DNA of 64,000 nt from positions 14,030,001 through 14,094,000 of the forward strand of contig OY821788.1 of assembly GCA_963682175.1 (NCBI GenBank), in the 5' to 3' direction. The stretch comes from Triglochin maritima (Eukaryota > Streptophyta > Magnoliopsida > Alismatales > Juncaginaceae). Position 1 is the stretch's first letter. Each line of letters starts with the position of its first letter. Below the pieces are notes generated by a model. The model did not search any database. It was not told where the DNA came from and was given only the letters and a program-made list of their open reading frames with translations. Below are positions 22,092 to 34,095 of this stretch, in pieces. Both the position numbers and the translations under genes were made by a program.

Positions 22092-23109
22092 TAGGGCTGT
22101 CAATTCGGGTCATGAAACAAAATTCGAACCTGAACACGACATGGAATTTCGGGTTTGGGTTGACCTATTTCGGGTTCGTGTTGAATTCGAGTCGACACGA
22201 ACAACACGAAGTGTAATTCGGGTCAGGTTCGGGTTTACCAAATTCAGGTTTCGTGTAATTCGTGTCGACATGAAATACCCGAATTTCAAATAGAGTAAAA
22301 AACCTAACCCTAACTAAAACAAACAATCTCAACTTCTCAAGCCTCCAGCCATCTCCAACTCCAAATCTCCGATCAACATCTCCAAGCCTCCGATCCACCT
22401 CGCCAGTCACCACCTCGTCCTCGCTACCCATCTCCGATCCAAATCTCCACGTCTCCACACCATCCTCACTAGTCACCACCTGTCGCCGATCCTTTCCCTT
22501 CATGTTCGAACACTTCTTTCGCAGTCCACCACCACCACCCTCTCCTCCCGCAGTCCACTCCACTCCACCATAGTCTACCACCACCACCCTCTCCTCCCGC
22601 AGCCACCACCACAGTCCTCCAATTCTGGTTGATTTGATTAGTATATTTGAAGCTTGTTATATATATAATTATATATTGATGATGTTTATTCGATGGAATT
22701 AGGAATATTGTGCTTAGTTTGTGTTTTTGTTTGATTTTTAGTTTGTATGAATGGATTTTCAGTCTGTTTGATTGTGGTTTATGATGAATGTTTATGAATG
22801 GATTTTGTGATGATTAATCATGAATATTTTGTTTTTAGGTTGACAAAAAGAATTTGTGTCAATTCGTGTCGACATGAACACGACCCGAAACACGAATTCG
22901 ACAAACACGAAAAGAAATTCGTGTAACTTCGGGTCGTGTTCGTCTTACTAATTTCGTGTTTGTGTTTAGGTGTAGAATTTCGTGTTTGTGTTCGGGTTGG
23001 AGTTATTTTTAATTTCGTGTTGGTGTTTGTGTTCGGGTTGAGCAAAAACAAATTTGTGTCAATTCGTGTCGACACGAACACTACCCGAAACACGAATTTG
23101 GCAGCCCTA
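22092..23109. mobile_element. Non-autonomous hAT-type DNA transposon
   Basis: 1018 bp bounded by inverted ends TAGGGCTGTCAA and (on the other strand) TAGGGCTGCCAA, and flanked by a perfect 8-bp duplication CCTCTTGT (22084-22091 and 23110-23117), the size made by hAT transposases. There is no transposase. Subterminal regions carry repeated CACGAA/TTCGTG motifs and the palindrome TTCGTGTCGACACGAA (23063-23078), likely transposase-binding sites. The 140- and 120-codon ORFs inside are low-complexity and not convincing. Confidence 0.9.
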
Positions 23110-23176
23110 CCTCTTGTCTCACGAGGATAACCTATAAAGAAGTGCTTATCCGCTTTTGGTTGAAGTTTGGTCGACA

Positions 23177-24302
23177 TCAATCTTTTGACGTAGGCCTCAC
23201 AACCTGAAATCTTGAAAAATTGAATTTATGTGTTTTACCACTCCATGGCTCATAAGGAGTTTTCTCTGTGGATTTGGATGGAACGTTATTTAGTGTGTAA
23301 GCCGCAGCTTCTAGTGCATAAGTCCAAAAGTAAAGCGACAATTCAGCTTGACTCATCATTGATCGAACCATGTCGAGCAATGTCATATTTTTGCTTTCAG
23401 ATACACAATTCCATTGAGGTGTACCTGGCAGTAAATTGTGGTACAATAACACACTCCTTTAGGAACGAATCAAATTAGGAACTCAAGCACTCGACTCCAC
23501 GATCGGTTCGTAGAGACTTGATTTTCTTGCTGAGTTCTCGACTTCATTGTTGAATTCCTTGAACTTGTCAAAGGATTCACTTTTGTTTCTCATTAGATAA
23601 ATATAGTCGTAACGACTATAGACATCCGTGAACGTAATCAAGTACCTAAAACCGTCTGTTGCACTTGTACTCATTGAACCACATACATCGGAATGTATCA
23701 AATCCAGCAAGTTATTCATTCTCAGACCTTTCTTCTTGAAAGGCCTCTTGGTCATTTTGCCCATGAGGCAAGGTTTGCATGTCTCCAATGATTTAAAATC
23801 AATTTGACCAAGAAGGTTACCTTCTTGCAATTTATTGATGCATTTTTCATTTATGTGACCAAGACGATAGTGCCACAATTGTGTATCATTCACGTGAGTA
23901 GTTTTATGACTCTTGTTCTTGATGTTTAAAATTGGTTGATTATTAAATTCAAGCCAATAGTGTCCATTTCCTATGAAAGCATTTGCATAGAAAATCTCAT
24001 TCTTCGATATTGACAAGCAAGAGTTTGAAATATTTATATTAAAATTATCCATATCCAAACATGATACAGAAATAATATTCTTGCTAATCGAACGCACATA
24101 ACAGACGTTCTTTAAACATAAATTTAAACCATTAGACAATTGAAGCTCCATAGAACCTTGTGCAATCGCAACAACGCTTGAACCATTTCCAACCTTCAAA
24201 ATCATCACATTTTTCACAAGTTCCTTCCTATCCTTTAGTAGCTGCACATTAGAAATTATGTGAGCACAATATCTGGTATCAATTACCCAATCATGGACAT
24301 GG
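23177..24302 (-). pseudogene. Copia-A protease remnant, GAG-pre-integrase and integrase core
   Basis: Two open pieces, 24313-23483 and 23452-23177. The first begins with protease text DWVIDTRYCAHI, where Copia normally has Asp-Ser/Thr-Gly; the Gly is Arg here. Then comes the GAG-pre-integrase segment LWHYRLGHINEKCINKLQ, the HHCC finger (CKPCLMGKMTKRPF), and the core with catalytic Asp in LIHSDVCG and FTDVYSRYDY. The second continues with GTPQWNCVSESKNMTLLDMV, holding the third catalytic residue (Glu), and SLYFWTYALEAAAYTLNNVP. Integrase inserts element DNA in the nucleus. Stops between the pieces break it. Confidence 0.85.
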
Positions 24303-24450
24303 CTTCTTCTCACCTACTTCTACGTTCTAGTCTCCTCCCCTTTACACTCTCTGTTAGCGTTTTAGGGTCGAGTCGAGCACTTTTACGAGTTTGGCCTCGT
24401 GGTGGTGAGAGTGGTCGACTCGAGAGTTCTTTGTCGAGATTGATGGTTAC

Positions 24451-25891
24451 ATGGGCGACCATCCATATCATTGTTGGGACCAGGACAATTCTCACTGGTA
24501 CTTCGGACCCATGCATCCTGGGGTGCCTCAGACAAACACCCTGTATGGTTGGAACAATCTTTATTGTGTGGCTGAGCAATCTTCAGATTGGGATAATATC
24601 AGAGAGGCACCGACTGCTAGACCACCATCTAGTAATGTTGGATCATATGCTGATCAACAAACTGAGACATTACAACAAACTTTGACCTCTTCCATGCGTG
24701 CAGTAGGCAACATGAGTGCACCGGTGGTTCCAGTAGCCCTACCATGTGACTGTTGTGGGTTGAGTGGTCATGTTATCGGGAAATGTTCTTATGTTCCCCC
24801 AGAGCCTGAGTATGAGCATACTTTTTTCCCAAAATGCTCAATATGACCATTACGCATCCGCGTACAACCCGAGAGGGATGGATTCGTGGGGAGACAACTC
24901 TTATACATCATTTCCACCCCAGTATCCTCCTCCTGAATACCCAGAATTCTACCAACACCCTACTCCGAATCATTGGTCTCATTCTCAGCCTATCAACATC
25001 GAACCCAACAATTTCCCAAATTCTGACTTGAGCCTCACAATTGACCCCAGACTTCATTCTTTAGAACAAACCCTCCAAACGTTTATGGAAACCACTCAAA
25101 ATGTAATGAAGTCCACTCAAAATTCCATACAAACTATGGAAATGTATGTGAGTCAAATTACACAACAATTAAGTAAACGTGAGGAGGGAGACATTTCTTG
25201 TCAACATGAGGATTTATCTTCTGATATCGAATCACCACCACATCCACAAATTCAAAGCACAATCTTTCAAAGTAAAACTCCTAGTCAGTATGAGGGACTT
25301 GGGGTTTCAATTTACGTTCACTTGGTGGAGGATTCGATTCCAATTGAGAAAAACATGGACCAACTTCATTATGAGTCAGCACAGGATTGTGCCTTATCTT
25401 TTTGTCACGTGGCCCTTGAGGCACTTGATCTTCATGTTGTGCCTCTTAAGGACTCACCTCTGGTGGAGCCTGAACTCCCTAGTACCCTTAATTTCAAACG
25501 ACCTGATGAGAGTTTGCCTCTCACTATTGTTCCCGATCATCTTGGAAATAATGGGACATCAAACAATTACATCACCAATGAGGGTATTGGGAGTGCCTTA
25601 GAGGATACTTTGGGTAAGAGACCCACTTTGTGTTCGCCTAGTGAGTCGGACATGCATAACGAGGTTCTTGACCTCATTCCGACCCACCCGCCTGTTTATT
25701 GGAGAGTTTGGATTGATGATCATAACTTCAGTACCGCAACGGGAGAAACTCTTCTTCCGTTGCCCCATATTTCCCAATCTCTTGAGAGGTTCAAGCTCGT
25801 TCAGTTTGATCCTTTGAATAAGATGCATTTGCGTCTAATTCACGAACCTCTCCTTTCATCTTGTGCTCTTTGTGAGGGAGACCAAACATGA
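24451..25891 (+). pseudogene. Athila-B gag-like ORF, one frameshift
   Basis: Homologue of the reverse ORF at 11279-12673 over its length. Frame 1 covers 24451-24846 (MGDHPYHCWDQD.., zinc knuckle CDCCGLSGHVIGKC); frame 2 continues to 25891 (SQNAQYDHYASAYNPR.., PPVYWRVWIDDHNFS, then HEPLLSSCALCEGDQT). The break is at a T-run at 24825-24830 that is longer than in the other copy, so a single slippage explains it. The upstream Met (MDGY) is ATT here. Function is not known beyond probable RNA binding by the knuckle. Confidence 0.75.
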
Positions 25892-27556
25892 GTATTATGG
25901 CCCCGCGTGGTGTCATGTTCCCTTTCCAAGTGCACCCACTTTTGAGGTTCCCATTTTATGCCCTTTGACAAATGAAGATGGGAACTTATTTTTGTACAAA
26001 GTTATATTCAAAAAAATAAGAAAAAAGAAGAAGAAAAAGTACAATAAAAGACTCCATGAGCGAGCATTGATTGTTGTGGGACCCAGCCCTTGTGAATTTG
26101 GGCCCTTTTTCTTTCACGTATTTATATCCCTTCTTTAGCATCTCACAGGTTTTGAGGGAATTTGGGTTTGTGTCCATCAACATAAAATGAACTTCCTTTT
26201 GCGCTTCATGTTGGTGAGATGTTTCATTTTTCATGAATAAATCCATGTAGTATCTTGCTCACATTCATTGAGGACAACGCATGAAGTAGGTGTGGGGGTG
26301 TTTTACGTATGTACATAGTCGAGTCTTTTTCCATTGATTTTGTTTGCTTTTGTGTGCATTGTTAGGGTCATGTTAGTGTGCTACATTTAATATCGATATA
26401 TCCGCTGGCCATGATCCGTGGGTGACTTTTCTTCTTTTGCTTGCCTAGTGCTTTAAATTTTTTACATTTCTTTCAAAATTTTCATGTGTTTGCGAAAAAA
26501 TGTTTTGTGGGTTTTGCATGTGTTTAGCATGTGCAAAACCATTGTGAGGCAAAGTAAAATGAAAGCTCCCAAAATTTGTCTTGAACTTGATGCATTAAGA
26601 TATCTAGTACAGTGGCTTTAGTACTTATCTAGTCGTTAGGATGCGCCTCGGTCTTCCCTCAGGGGGCGATTAATCATAGGGTTTTAGTACTCAAACAATT
26701 AAATAAGTCCACCCTAAACCTAGTGAGTCAATAATTCATGTCTGTTAATATAAGGAAGTTTGTTGTAGTCAAAGACCCTTTAACTCCTGTTGTGAGACAT
26801 TAAGCGTAGGGGTTTTGGTTCATGTGTAGCTAAGAAATAAGTGAGTAGGTGTTCTCTCTTCTCGCACGGCTCCTATCATCTCGAGAAATTAGGTCCGATG
26901 GGACTTTGTGCCTGGTGTTTTAGAGTCATCTGACTTGGGATGCACCGACCGAGCTCCCATTACACGGGTAGTAGGGATTGTCCTATGTGGAGATGTTTGG
27001 AAATCTGTACGTGATAGTGTAAGTTCTCATAGGTAATGATGCACGAAACCTGACCCTAGGAGAATCAAACACCAACTAGACCGAAATAAAAGAAGAAAAT
27101 AAAAAAGAAAAAAATTGGTAAGAACTTTAATGGACTTTACACTTTGTATCACTTGGGGAGGTTAAGGTTGTCCATGTCTTTCACTTATGTCCTTAATTAA
27201 CTTGCACGAATGATTCAATAGGCTTGGTTTGTGGACTGGATACATATATAGAGTCGTACGTAGGATTACCGCCTCCAATGATCGATAAAAATGAGTCCAT
27301 CGAGTCAAGTTTCTAGATTGAATAATGCATCAACGTTCGGATTTTGTGGGTATATCCGCTGAAAACTCTCAAAAGACAACACTCCTCCTCCTTGGTGACA
27401 ATGAGGTTTAATGGCTTGTTGCACGTGCTAAGTGCAATCGTAATTCCTACGAAAGTGAGTTAGGATTTCCCTGTTTTTTGTATGTTTTTTCCTTTCTTTC
27501 ATTTTTCCATTTCTTTGTTTTGCTCGGGACTAGCAAAAGTTAGGTATGGGGGTATT
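25892..27556 (+). other. Athila-B 3' non-coding region and polypurine tract
   Basis: No pol sequence. Contains the conserved ATTGAGGACAACGCATGAAGTAGGTGTGGGGG-type block near 26266-26300, a leader-like conserved TTGTTGCACGTGCTAAGTGCAA segment at 27417-27440 (also at 17171 and, reversed, near 40960), and the tract TAGGTATGGGGGTATT just before the LTR. The ORFs at 25863-26246 are spurious. Confidence 0.7.
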
Positions 27557-28388
27557 TGATTGACATTATATCATGCAAATATTTGTGTCTTATATCGTTT
27601 ATTTTTAGTATAAGCAATGTTACGTAACGAGTTTTATGTTTATGTTTCAGGAATAAATAGGTTTGAGAAAAAAAGACTCAAAAATGACTTAAAAGTAAGG
27701 GAAAGGACTAAGACGCAAGACCTATGGACTGATATGCAAGAGAGAAGGACCCGGATGTAAAACCAAAAGGACCAATGAGCAAATCATGAAGCTCCACACC
27801 ATCATGAGGAGTATTTTGGCAATTAGATCCGGGCCTAACCATCAACAACAAAATAGGGTTCATCAAACATCAAGAAATCAAGTCATAACCGAGCCACTGA
27901 AATCCAGACTCGATCAGAGGTATCCAAACCGCCAATTGGCTGTCCAAATGACTCCAAATAGTTCATGGTTTAGTCGGGTGTTCGATTATGTTGTTTTATG
28001 TCCATTTATAGTATGTGTTTAGTCCCATACCGGGGGATTTTCCCCGGTTACCTTTTTCTATGACTATTAATAGAACTCTTCATCCTTCTTTGTAGTTACC
28101 CATTGCTTGGTGACATTCTCTCTACTTAGAGTAAGACTTGGAGCAAAACTCAAGCGGAGAGGAATGCTACTTGTACTGTGAGTCATGTAAATAAAATAAT
28201 TTTTGTTAGTTTGTTTTAATGTTGTCTTCTCTTTTAATTCTTAGTTTAATTTCATTTTGCCTTCTTTTCTTACTGAGTAGTGAGTAGTTTCATCCCCCTT
28301 TGGGGGTGTAGATGATGTACATATATGTTGTGAAGTTTGGATGTTTGATGAACTTTTGATTGTGTAGACTTGCATGTTTATATAAATA
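27557..28388 (+). repeat. Athila-B 3' LTR, truncated
   Basis: Starts TGATTGACATTATATCATGC. One palindrome unit survives (AACCGCCAATTGGCTGTC, about 27927-27944); the second is decayed. TATA region near 28060. It runs to the CATCCCCCTTTGGGGGTG region and stops where reverse Copia-A LTR sequence begins. It is most like the LTR at 48481-50047. Confidence 0.75.
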
Positions 28389-29259
28389 CTTGTCTTCCAT
28401 TTTTGTGGTCTGACCTATAGGAGGATCTTAGTTATGTCGGCAATGATATAAATACTTTATATCAAAAACTATTAGTGGTATCTATCTACACACTACCCAA
28501 ATAACAAAGATGTTTTGTTCAGTTAAACAGAACACAATCCATTTAGTGATATGTAATAATAACACTTGTGTCTATCTCTTGCCTCATGATATTAGGAATA
28601 TTATACAAAGTATGAATGCGTCACCTTTGTATTATATATTCTTTTCTTGATCTCTTAAGCTAAATATAAATAGCTAACTATACACAAGTTACATTGTGAA
28701 CATTATAATTTTACTTTATCAAGGGGCTCAGTAATATCATCACTCAAGTCAAGAGGGGCAATGATAATCTTTTGACATATGATCTTTTCCATCACAAGTC
28801 ATATATAACCAACTAATATTTTTATCATTATACGTAATGATAGTTTTTTATAATAATCAAATTATACACTTCTCATGTGAAAAGATATAGGTCTCATATC
28901 TTACGATTCATAGACACATTGTAAACATTAATGACACAAACACAATTCCATAATGTTTCATTAACTAAGTTTATTCAATATATAAAAGTGAAGATTTTCT
29001 CTTTTATATACTCATGTTGTTAAATACTTGTAGAGCTACAATATCCTTTAACCAACATTACAATCTTATCTTGGTAATTAATGTCCCATGTTAATCACCA
29101 TGATTTTGAATTACTTTTGATTTATGTAAACCATTATCTTTTAGAGCTCTACGGTTAAGGACCGAGAGCCTCTTCCGTAACTCTTCTAAAAGACCAATAC
29201 ATTAATCAAGGAACAAAATGTTTATTCATTCAATTCATAACAAAAGACATATAAAAGAA
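28389..29259 (-). repeat. Copia-A LTR fragment, reverse, split by the LINE
   Basis: Matches the reverse LTR at 19600-19997 (TTTTGTGGTCTGACCTATAG, CTTGCCTCATGATATTA, TTGATCTCTTAAGCTAA). It also holds a ~450-bp segment (28740-29215) with a relative at about 57190-57660 in the forward LTR. The LINE is inserted near its end, and a further ~26 bp resumes at 36732-36757. Confidence 0.7.
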
Positions 29260-29295
29260 GATTCTTCTCAAAAAAGATGAGAGGAGAGAGAAAGA

Positions 29296-30510
29296 GTGGC
29301 AACCAGCATGGGAAACCTAGGTTTCTCTAGGGTTCCAACCTCTTTCACCATCAAAAACTTGGATTTTCGCAGCAAAATGGACCCCAAGCCTTGCCCTACT
29401 CGTAGGCAGCAAGAAGATGGAGAGTGTGGTAGCAAAATGGCTCTCCATCCACCCCCATTGCATGTTTCATACCCAGGCTTAGGGGGTAAAGTGCGCGCAC
29501 CACCTCTAGGGAGTGCTGAAACTCTCCCAAGGAAGTGGAGCGAGTTGTTTAGGGCTGGCCCAAAGGCATCCACAACCCTTGAGTTCATCCAGCCGGTCAT
29601 AAAGGGAGGAGAAAAGGTGGCAAAGTGTTCCAAGAAAGAAGTGGTTGAAGCCTTGAAGAGGTGGGATAAGGTCTTAGTTGGTTATTTCATTGCTTTCAAA
29701 CCACACTTGCCGACTTTAGAGAAGCACCTCCACAAGATGTGGAGTTTGGTTGGAGGCGTGGAGATCATCAAAAGAAGTCAAGGGTTTCTCCTCTTCCGAT
29801 TCACTCTTGGAGAGGATAGCAAACATGTGCTAGAGGGGGGACCATGGTTCATTCGTGGTTCTCCACTTGTTGTTCAAGAGTGGGCACCAAATGTGGTCTT
29901 GACAAGGGCAAACATCACCACCGTTCCCATTTGGATTCGTCTACCGGAGCTTGACCTCTGATTCTGGTCACAAAGAGCTTTGAGCAACATTACTAGTGTC
30001 CTTGGGAGACCTCTATACATGGATGAGCACACGGCTTTGGGGAGAAGGCTAGCCTATGCAAGGGTGTGCGTGGAAGTGACCCATGATTTCACCTATCCGA
30101 GTTGGGTGGATGTCCAAGTGGAAGGTACTGGCACACATCGAGTACTAGTGGAGTATGAATGGAGGCTCGGGTATTGTAAGGACTGCATGGAGTTTGTCCA
30201 TGGTGAGGAGAAATCTCTTAAGAAGAGGATAATCAACAAGGAAGGAGAGGAGCAAAAAGCACAAACTGAGAAGTGGATTGTTGTGTCTCGGAAGAGTGCT
30301 GGAAATGGGCTTGAAAGGAGTGTGAACAAGGGCATTGACGGAGTAAGCCATGGAAGTGGGGAGGAAGCTAGCACCATGGGTATCCTGGAGATGGGAGGGG
30401 CTGGTCGGATAGGAGGGGAGAGAGAGGCTGGTGGAAGAGATGATGACTTGGACACTAGAGGTGCTGATGTGGACGCGGGGGGGGGGGGGGGGGGGGGGGG
30501 AGGCAAGTGA
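29296..30510 (+). pseudogene. LINE ORF1, DUF4283 RNA-binding protein
   Basis: ORF1 proteins of plant L1 elements bind element RNA. Frame 1 is open from 29296 to 29961 and again from 29980 to 30510, split by one TGA (29959-29961) in the expected LP-x-x-x-W-S region. DUF4283 features: LVGYFIAFKPHLPTLEKHLH, MWSLVGGVEIIKRSQGFLLF and VLEGGPWFIRG. The following finger-like part (VLVEYEWRLGYCKDCMEFVHG) has lost residues of the usual CCHC. The C-terminus is Gly/Glu/Asp-rich and runs into 23 consecutive G (30478-30500), after which the frame stops. Confidence 0.85.
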
Positions 30511-31389
30511 GGAGGTAACATGTGGAGAGCAAGGTAAGAGAAATGTTAAGGCAAAAAATTGCATGGCTAGGGCACTCTCTTGCTCTCCCAATTCTTTGTA
30601 GGCAACCAATGAGGGGATACCATATCACATGAGAGGGAGTATTTTAGGAGACAAAGTGGGAGGCTCCCAAGTGGTCCTAACGAATTCTGCAATGGGTGCA
30701 ATTGGGAGTGAACCTACTGGTGTCCAAGAAGGGAAACGTGGAGTGGAGCAGGAAAGTGATATTTCCACTTTGGGACAAGCCAATGGGATGGGATTTGAGT
30801 GCTCTAGGTGTGAAGAGGTTGCTGAGGAAAGACCAAGTCAGCATGGTAAAGACAAAATAGAAGCTCACATGACTCCAATCAAGGGACACAACTTAGAGGG
30901 CTCTTCTCTGAAGTGGGGGAGGGACGTGCATTAAGCAAAAGGCCCATGCATGGGGATAGGGCATGTGATGTGCATGAGGAGGAGGAGCTTCATGAGGGAG
31001 AAGTTCCATGTGACATATTCCAGCAAGACCAAGAGGCAATACGTGTAAGACTTGAGATGGAAAATGACACCTCTAAAGGAGATCAAGAGAAGCTATGTGG
31101 ACTAGCCTCTTTGGTGCATGAGCAGGCGGGATGGGCTTCACCCACTAAAGTGGCGCACACAAAGGAGAGCACAAAGAATTTCTGTCACCCAAGTGAGGGA
31201 ATGTTTGACGTACTTTGAAAATCAGAGGACCAAGGCATGGAGAGAGCTGAAGAAAGGCAGCCAGAAGAGTGGGAGGGCTCGCACACTAATAAGGTATACT
31301 CTCCGCCACCACCACTTAGGAGATCCGGGAGGAAAAGTAGTTGGAGTAAAAATACGCGTACGGAGGGGAAGGGGGGTCACCCCGCACCT
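30511..31389 (+). other. LINE ORF1-ORF2 linker
   Basis: Two overlapping hydrophilic open stretches (30629-30934 and 30913-31218) look like the low-complexity tail of ORF1 broken by frameshifts. No domain recognised. Confidence 0.5.
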
Positions 31390-31951
31390 TGAACCCATTA
31401 ATGTCTTAATTTGGAATGTGTGTGGCGCAAACGGGCTCGGCCACGTACTCACGATCAGGGGTTGAATAAGGGAGGTAAATCCGGATGTGGTTTGCGTTGT
31501 GGAGCACAAGGTTAAGTATGAAAAACATAGGCGATTCAAGCGAGCAATTTGGCCTCATGCTTGGATGTCAAATTGCATGGTTGTGGACTCGGGGTGAATT
31601 CTAGTGTTATGGAATGACCAGCTGGTAGACTTGAGAGTTACGTTCGAATCAACTTAATTACTCCATTTGATTGGGAGCTTATGGAAGGACGGCACTGAAT
31701 TTTCTCTCATGGCTATATATGGAGAAAATGGGCATGTGGAGGGATCTAAATGAAGTGGCACAACATGGGGAGCGACCGTGGCTGGTTAGGGGGATGTTAA
31801 TTGTATTTGGAAGGCTACCGAAAAGCGGGGTGGAGCTACTGCAAATGAGGTGGCAATTCAGGAGTTTAATGAGTGTCTTGACACCATTCAACTACTAGAG
31901 ATGCCATCAACGGGAGGCGACTTCACTTGGTCCAACTCATTCGAGGGAAGT

Positions 31952-33521
31952 TGATTGACATCATGTCATGCATATATTTGTGTCTTATATCCATTATCTT
32001 CAACCTAAATAATGCTACGTAATGAGTTTTATATTTGAGTTTTAGGAATAAACAAGATTGAGGAGAAGAGGCATAAAAGGACCTAGAAGCAAGGAAAAGG
32101 ACTGAGTTGCAAGACTTGGGGACAGAGATGCAAGAGGGAAGGACCCGGATGTAAGCCCAAAGGACCAAGGAGCAAATCAAGAAACTCCACACCATCATGA
32201 GGAGTAATTTGGCAATTCAATTCGGTCCTAAGCCCCAACAACCTACTCGGATGCATCAAACATAAAGACATGAAGCCAAACAACCACACACCAAATGGAG
32301 GCCGGATCCGAACAATATAGACCACCAATTGGCGGTCCAAGACCGCTGATTGGTGGTCGGTTTGGGTACGAATCCGCTAAGACATTGGCGGGTCGTGTAT
32401 TAGGGTGTATTTAGTCTATTGTTGGTATATGTTTAGTCCCATACCGGGGGATTGTCCCGGATTACCTTTTCTATGGCTATAAATAGAACTCCTCCTCCTC
32501 CTTTTGTATTCACCCATTGCTTGGTGGCATTCTCTCTACTTGGAGTAAAAGCCTTGAAGCAAAAACTCAAGGTGGAGAAGAATGTCACTTGTAATGTGAG
32601 TCATGTAAATAAAATAATTGTTCTTAGTTTTATTAGTTTTATATTGCCTTTATTTTGATGCTTGCATGCTTCTTTAGTTTAATCTCCTTTCATTTCACTT
32701 CTTTAATATTTCTTGCTTGCTTAGTTTAATTTCCTTTCATTAGAATGTTTCATTTTGTTAATATAGTTAGTGTAATGATTAGTGAGTAGTTCCATCCCCA
32801 TTTAGGGGGTGGAGAAATATCTGATATGATTATATGATGTATCAGGTGTGTGTTATCTTAATCCTTTGAACCTTACATGATTTTCATAATCATATAATGG
32901 GATTTCACTCTTGTTCCTTTATATGCTAATGCTCTTGAATGAAGCTTAGCCTATGTTTAGACTAGTGGACCTATTTTATGGGGAATGATGAGGTGAGGAT
33001 ATGGATGGAATTGATAAAGGAAACATGAATTGTAGTTGCATGTACTCTTGTTACCTTTACCTTGGTGAATGTCTTGTATGTTTTAATGATTGTGAAAATC
33101 TTATTTCATGTGGAGGCATAGTGAGGTTTGGTCTTTATACATGAGTTCATTTAGCTTCATTCCAATTATTGTCTTGTAAGTTTTAATGATATTGTGTTAT
33201 CTTATTTCATGTGGAGGCAAAATTGGATTTAGTTTTATGATTTTTATGCACTACATGTTGTGATGAGCATAATTGAACACACACACACACATATCTTTAT
33301 ATTCACATTCTTTCTCTACCCCCTATGGGGTTTAGTTTTATTGCTTATTTCCCATTTCTTTTCGCATTGTAGTGTAGTTTAGATCGTAACTCCTTTCTCT
33401 CCTTTCTTTCCCACTCGCCTTTGAACAAACTAAAGTTGACATACCTCCCTGTGGATCGACCCGTATTTGCCACCACTTCAACGCGGTCGTGCACTTGCGG
33501 TTAATTAAAACATATCAATCA
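31952..33521 (+). mobile_element. Solo LTR, family Athila-B, inside the LINE
   Basis: 1570 bp from TGATTGACATCATGTC to ATATCAATCA, flanked by a perfect 5-bp duplication GAAGT (31947-31951 and 33522-33526). It has the palindrome block at 32320-32358, TATAAATA at 32478-32485, and the GTGCACTTGCGG end. It is younger than the LINE. Confidence 0.93.
32320..32358 (+). promoter_or_regulatory. Athila-B U3 palindrome block
   Basis: GACCACCAATTGGCGGTC, spacer CAA, GACCGCTGATTGGTGGTC. It lies 120 bp upstream of the TATA box. In the LTR sense the less symmetric unit is second. Confidence 0.7.
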
Positions 33522-34095
33522 GAAGTGCATGCATCGAGACAAGGATTGATCGAATATTAATGAACAATGCTTGGCTCGAGGTGTTCCCAATTCTTTCTAC
33601 GTTGTTGGTGAGAAGGACTTGAGTGATCACACCATGCTTGTCATGAAAATGGAAGGAAACGAACGGAGGAAAAAGAAGATTTTCATATTTGAGAACCATT
33701 GGGCGGATCATGAGGACTTTGGTGAAGTTGTGCAACAAGCTTGGGCTACATATGTGAAAGGTACACCCATGTTTCGTATGGTTGGGAAGCTGACCAAAGT
33801 CAGGAAGGCACTAATCAAATGGAGTTGGAACACCTTTGGAAATGTCACAAATAAGGTGGGAGAGGCTCGGGAGTCTCTTGAGCAAGTGAGGAGGCAAAGG
33901 CTAAATCACCGTAGCAGTGGCAATCTAGCTCAAGCTGAAAACGCAGCAAAGAATACACTTGCCCGTGTCCTTGCTTGGTAGGAGTTTATTATACGACAAA
34001 AATCCAGAGTAAAGTGGCTGAAAGAGGGGGACTGAAACACTAGGTTCTTCCATGCGCATCTTAGAGTGAGGAGAGCCACCAATCAAGTGAGGTGA

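Larger units (their letters stand above)
18644..24302 (-). mobile_element. Copia-A element, reverse strand, 5'-truncated
   Basis: On the minus strand, from right to left: protease remnant, integrase, reverse transcriptase, RNase H, polypurine tract and 3' LTR. The 5' LTR, primer site and gag are missing; the right edge joins a forward Athila-B interior near 24302. A hAT element splits it at 22092-23109. Domain order PR-INT-RT-RH is that of Ty1/Copia. Several stops and frameshifts make it inactive. Confidence 0.88.
24303..28388 (+). mobile_element. Athila-B element, forward, truncated at both ends
   Basis: Begins inside the leader just before the gag-like ORF (matching minus-strand sequence at about 12680-12810), then has ORF, 3' non-coding region, polypurine tract and the 5' two-thirds of the 3' LTR. 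It lacks 5' LTR, primer site and any pol. It is the most complete internal copy of this gag-like family in the window. Confidence 0.8.
31390..33981 (+). pseudogene. LINE ORF2 endonuclease region, split by a solo LTR
   Basis: Starts with the endonuclease motif INVLIWNVCGANG (31394-31432) and continues in pieces: NPDVVCVVEHK, then GGDFTWSN just before the LTR at 31952. After the LTR (from 33527) it resumes in frame 1 with SDHTMLVMKM and the linker FIFENHWADHEDFGEVVQQAW..SWNTFGNV to 33981. Stops occur at several points in both parts. The APE-type endonuclease would nick target DNA. Confidence 0.75.

Noticed and set aside
22165..23180. 140- and 120-codon reverse ORFs inside the hAT element
   Set aside because: Low-complexity and built from the subterminal repeats; no transposase motif.
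30093..30609. Reverse ORFs of 142 and 154 codons rich in Pro and Ser
   Set aside because: Antisense shadow of LINE ORF1 and its G-run.
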